A stretch of DNA of 11,019 bases from an uncultured Eubacteriales bacterium (GTDB lineage Bacteria; Bacillota; Clostridia; UBA1381; UBA9506): positions 1 to 11,019 of the forward strand of contig CABSKZ010000069.1 of assembly GCA_902478395.1 (NCBI GenBank), in the 5' to 3' direction. Positions 8,510 through 11,019 of this stretch are shown piece by piece (the first letter of the stretch is position 1; the number at the start of each line of letters is the position of its first letter). The position numbers were made by a program, and so were the translations under genes. The notes under the pieces are model-generated. The model was given only the letters and a program-made list of their open reading frames with translations. It searched no databases and was not told the DNA's origin.

Positions 8510-8641
8510 CTTGTTCAATAAGGGGCGGCGTCCCATTATACAATGCTTTCAGCGGGAACTTGTGCGCCCGCCGACATTGCGCCCCTTGCGGGTAAACAAA
8601 TTAAGTGAACCCCGCCGCCTAAAGAAGCGGGGGAGCGCTTC
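8510..8641 (+). mobile_element. Possible decayed IS200/IS605-type right end (omegaRNA-like structure)
   Basis: Three nested stems are visible: AAGGGGCG (8520-8527) with CGCCCCTT (8580-8587), CAATG (8541-8545) with CATTG (8575-8579), and GCGGG (8552-8556) with CCCGC (8567-8571). Just downstream, CCCCGC (8610-8615) and GCGGGG (8627-8632) form a hairpin preceded by AGTGAA and followed by GGAGCGCTTCAT. That last pattern resembles right ends of IS605/TnpB elements as I know them, where a structured region overlapping the tnpB 3' end is followed by a GC-rich terminal hairpin. A frame on the same strand is open from 8347 to 8595 and could be a broken tnpB tail, but I see no firm protein homology. 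No transposase, left end or target duplication is visible. A stand-alone structured RNA or repeat element is the alternative. Confidence 0.35.
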
Positions 8642-8681
8642 ATTTTGTTATAACAGCAGCGGCAACTCATGTGTTAGCTTT

Positions 8682-8709
8682 TTTACAACCGTATGGGTTT
8701 AAATAAATT
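8682..8709 (+). promoter_or_regulatory. Weak promoter candidate for the cytosolic lyase and GH88 genes
   Basis: TTTACA (8682-8687), a 16-base spacer, then TAAATT (8704-8709), about 50 bases before the lyase start. The match is modest. A promoter somewhere here is reasonable because the structured 400-base gap separates these genes from the importer block. Confidence 0.28.
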
Positions 8710-8757
8710 GTCGGCCCGGCACTGCCATTCGTTTAAAAAGGGGGATTATCAACGCAA

Positions 8758-10461
8758 ATGAATAAAAGGATATTCACGGAAAGTGACGGCATTGAAGATC
8801 AAATACTGCAAAATAAACATGCGGCCAAAATGCTTGAGGAAGTGAAGCGTGCGGCGGAAAAGTTTTCCAGGGAGCCGGTGGTAGCGCTCGACTTTCGTTC
8901 GTTTTACACCTTCTACGAAACGGGGAACAGGGAGATATTTGAAGCAAAATACTTCAACCGGCGCGCCAGGTTGAATGCGTTTACGCTTTTGCTTTTTCTA
9001 TACGGCGACGAATCCTATGCACGCGCCCTGGAGGACTGCATTTGGGCAATATGCGATGAATATACCTGGGCGCTGCCGGCACATTTTCCAAGCACGCTTT
9101 CACCGGAAGACGCCTATGAAGTGATTGACCTGTTTTCGGCGGAAACCGGATTTGCCTTATGCGAGGTTTTGCGCCTGGTTGAGGAAAAGATTCATCCAAT
9201 GGTGGCGGAACGGGTAAAGCATGAAATAAAAAAACGGATTGTGGATTCATACTTAAAAAACAGCTTCAAATGGGAAACGGAACGGCATAATTGGGCGGCA
9301 GTGTGCGCTGGAAGTGTCGGAGCAATCTTTTTATATTTTGACCAGCCGCAGCTGATACAAACCATTCTTCCCCGCATTCTGGCAACGATGGAATGTTACC
9401 TGCAAAGCCTGGCCGGGGATGGGACCTGTTTTGAAGGATATGAGTATTTTAAATACGGCTTTGGGTATTTCACCTATTTTTCTCAGCTTTTGTATCAATA
9501 CAGCGGCGGAGAAATAGACCTTTTTGCACATTCGAAGGTAGAGAAGACCGCCCAGTTTCCCCAAAAGGTGATACTCAATTACGGCAAAATTATTAATTTT
9601 GCCGACAGCGTGTGTGATTGTTGGCATTTGCCAGGGCTTTCGAGCTTTTTGGCTGCAAAATACGACACGGTGGACATGCTGCCTTTAGAGGATTGTGTAA
9701 GCTTCGGCGATGATACGGAATATCGTTTTGCGCATTTTATACGCGACTTTGTTTGGCTGGCGTATTATGATGGGGATAAAATCCAAACGACGGCTCATAA
9801 TAAAAAATACAGCTATTTTCCAGAGTCCGAGCTATTTGTGAAAACAACAAATCATTATGAATTTGCCGCGATTTCCGGAAAAAACAACGTGCCTCATAAT
9901 CATAACGATGTAGGGTCTTTTATTCTGCGCCGCCACGGCGACGGGGTTGTGGAAGATTTGGGCAAGAGCTTGTATTGTGCCGATTACTTTAATGAAAAGC
10001 GATACGATTTTTTGACGACCTCTTCCCGCGGGCACAGTGTTCCCATTATCGGAGGGACGTTTCAAAAGCCTGGTGACGACTTTTACGGCAAGGTTATTTC
10101 TGCTGACGGGAACAGCTTCTCGCTGGAAATGGAACATGCCTATGATTATGCGCCGCTGCGTTCGCTCGTGAGAAGTTTTGTGCTGACAGACAGCAAGGTT
10201 TCGCTGTGCGATACATTTCTATTTGCAGAACCGGAAAGCAATTTGGTAGAACGAATCACCACCTGCTCCGAACCGGAAATCGTAGGAGAGGATGTTTATG
10301 TTTGCGGCAAAAAACTCGGCTATCGCCAGGAAATATGGCAGGTTGGCGTCTCAAGTGAAATATACACGACCATTTGTGGTGATATTACAGCGTACCTGAT
10401 TGATTTTACGTTAAAATCAGCCGCAAAAGAGGCAATATTTGAACTTGCTATTGAATTTTGA
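8758..10461 (+). CDS. Cytoplasmic heparinase II/III-superfamily lyase
   Basis: The product has 567 residues from ATG 8758, with AAGGGGG at 8738-8744 as a somewhat distant ribosome site. There is no signal peptide, lipobox or membrane segment, so it probably acts in the cytosol on imported oligosaccharides. Residues about 60-300 are helical and match the alpha/alpha toroid; about 340-567 match the C-terminal beta-sandwich. Key motifs are Arg176-His177-Asn178-Trp179, Glu226-Gly227 followed by Tyr230 and Tyr233, His380-x-His382-x-Asp384, Asp400, and His426 in SRGHS. These correspond to the catalytic Asn/His/Tyr residues and the metal-binding His/Asp/His set known in this superfamily. Spacings Asn178-Glu226 (48) and His382-Asp400 (18) equal those in the large secreted lyase at 989-4618. 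No accessory binding module is present. A GH88 gene begins 38 bases downstream, pointing to exolytic or oligosaccharide-lyase action that feeds that enzyme. PL family and substrate are not certain. Confidence 0.88.
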   Translation: MNKRIFTESDGIEDQILQNKHAAKMLEEVKRAAEKFSREPVVALDFRSFYTFYETGNREIFEAKYFNRRARLNAFTLLLFLYGDESYARALEDCIWAICDEYTWALPAHFPSTLSPEDAYEVIDLFSAETGFALCEVLRLVEEKIHPMVAERVKHEIKKRIVDSYLKNSFKWETERHNWAAVCAGSVGAIFLYFDQPQLIQTILPRILATMECYLQSLAGDGTCFEGYEYFKYGFGYFTYFSQLLYQYSGGEIDLFAHSKVEKTAQFPQKVILNYGKIINFADSVCDCWHLPGLSSFLAAKYDTVDMLPLEDCVSFGDDTEYRFAHFIRDFVWLAYYDGDKIQTTAHNKKYSYFPESELFVKTTNHYEFAAISGKNNVPHNHNDVGSFILRRHGDGVVEDLGKSLYCADYFNEKRYDFLTTSSRGHSVPIIGGTFQKPGDDFYGKVISADGNSFSLEMEHAYDYAPLRSLVRSFVLTDSKVSLCDTFLFAEPESNLVERITTCSEPEIVGEDVYVCGKKLGYRQEIWQVGVSSEIYTTICGDITAYLIDFTLKSAAKEAIFELAIEF

Positions 10462-10499
10462 GGGTAAATAATTTATTATTAATTGTAAAGGCGGGTATT

Positions 10500-11019
10500 A
10501 TGATGCAAAGTCATGTTGAAACAGATGTGCTCAATCGGGCCAAAGCCGCGGCACTGGAAATTATAGACAAACAAATGGAAAGCATAGGAGAACGGTTTCC
10601 GCTCGGATGGACAGAGAACGGCAAGTATGCCGTAGTTGGCTGTGAAAACTGGATGAGCGGTTTTTGGAGCGGAATGCTCTGGCTGGCCTATGAATGGACA
10701 GGGAAGGCGAAATACCGCAGTTTGGCGGAAAAGCATATTGATATTTTTATGAAACGGATTGAAACAAAATCATACGTCGGCAACCATGATTTGGGCTTTT
10801 TATATTCGCTTTCATGTGTTTCCGCCTATCGGCTGACCGGGAATGAAAGGGCCAAAAAAGCGGCACTGATGGCTGCTGATCACTTATATGACAATTTTTT
10901 CATAGACAAAGGCGCTCCCCATATTAACGCGTGGGCGGAGAAAAAAGAACTTGTGCAAGATAACAGTTTTATGATTATAGATTGCCTCATGAATCTGCCT
11001 CTGTTATATTGGGCCTCCG
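10500..11019 (+). CDS. ugl: GH88 unsaturated glucuronyl hydrolase, N-terminal part (3' truncated)
   Basis: The frame is open from ATG 10500 to the window end: 173 residues, against the roughly 370-400 of full GH88 enzymes. AAAGG at 10487-10491 lies eight bases before ATG 10500, which I prefer over the adjacent in-frame ATG at 10503. The enzyme removes the 4,5-unsaturated glucuronate that polysaccharide lyases leave at the non-reducing end, by a hydration-type mechanism in the cytosol. Supporting motifs are ENWMSGFWSGMLWLAYE (about 49-65), NHDLGF with Asp97, and IIDCLMNLPLLYWAS with Asp161. Asp97 and Asp161 align with the Asp88 and Asp149 catalytic pair known from the Bacillus sp. GL1 enzyme, with similar spacing (64 versus 61). 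No signal peptide is visible. It is very likely co-transcribed with the cytosolic lyase. GH105 is a related possibility, but these motifs fit GH88 better. Confidence 0.92.
   Translation, partial: MMQSHVETDVLNRAKAAALEIIDKQMESIGERFPLGWTENGKYAVVGCENWMSGFWSGMLWLAYEWTGKAKYRSLAEKHIDIFMKRIETKSYVGNHDLGFLYSLSCVSAYRLTGNERAKKAALMAADHLYDNFFIDKGAPHINAWAEKKELVQDNSFMIIDCLMNLPLLYWAS

Larger units (their letters stand above)
8355..8757. other. 400-base intergenic region between importer and cytosolic lyase genes
   Basis: No credible gene is seen here. The two short + strand frames (8288-8503 and 8380-8595) have low-complexity, Cys/Ser-rich translations and no good ribosome sites. The region holds the 12-bp hairpin at 8472-8500, the nested structures at 8520-8632, a 10-base palindrome TGTTATAACA at 8646-8655, a weak promoter-like pair at 8682-8709, and the AAGGGGG ribosome site at 8738-8744 for the next gene. 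Confidence 0.6.

Noticed and set aside
8520..8632. CRISPR or tandem-repeat array
   Set aside because: The repeats here are inverted and nested, of different sequence, and not regularly spaced direct repeats.
10467..10480. AATAAT/ATTATT inverted repeat before the GH88 gene
   Set aside because: It is short, AT-only and low in complexity in a 38-base gap, so it is expected by chance.

Overview
The window looks like part of a Bacillota (Clostridia- or Paenibacillus-like) chromosome. The evidence is an S-layer homology (SLH) surface protein, strong AGGAGG-type ribosome sites, lipoproteins with Gram-positive-style lipoboxes, and a LipO/LplB/LplC-type sugar importer. Base composition is intermediate by eye. 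Genus and species cannot be read from this sequence. All the real genes I see are on the + strand.

Layout: (1) 2-946 is the C-terminal end of a large SLH-anchored surface protein. (2) 989-4618 is a 1209-residue secreted, probably lipid-anchored, heparinase II/III-superfamily polysaccharide lyase with several accessory domains. (3) 4619-4860 is an intergenic stretch with a good sigma-A-like promoter, an operator-like inverted repeat over its -35 box, and a leader hairpin. (4) 4861-8354 holds a solute-binding lipoprotein and two permeases of a CUT1-type ABC importer for oligosaccharides. No ATPase gene is present. (5) 8355-8757 is a 400-base non-coding gap with several inverted repeats, including a perfect 12-bp hairpin and a nested structure that resembles a decayed right end of an IS200/IS605-type element. 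(6) 8758-10461 is a second heparinase II/III-superfamily lyase with no signal peptide, so probably cytoplasmic. (7) 10500 to the window end is the first 173 residues of a GH88 unsaturated glucuronyl hydrolase.

Together the genes describe a uronic-acid polysaccharide utilisation locus. The surface lyase would cut the polymer by beta-elimination and leave oligosaccharides with an unsaturated uronate at the non-reducing end. The ABC importer would take them up, the cytosolic lyase would shorten them, and the GH88 enzyme would remove the terminal unsaturated glucuronate. A glycosaminoglycan or another glucuronate-containing polymer fits; the sequence does not fix the substrate. The two lyases share exactly spaced active-site signatures (Asn to Glu-Gly, 48 residues; His to Asp, 18 residues), which supports common ancestry and retained activity in both.

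I do not see a clearly new type of system. The parts most worth a second look are the domain architecture of the 1209-residue lyase, the unresolved substrate, and the structured 8470-8640 region.
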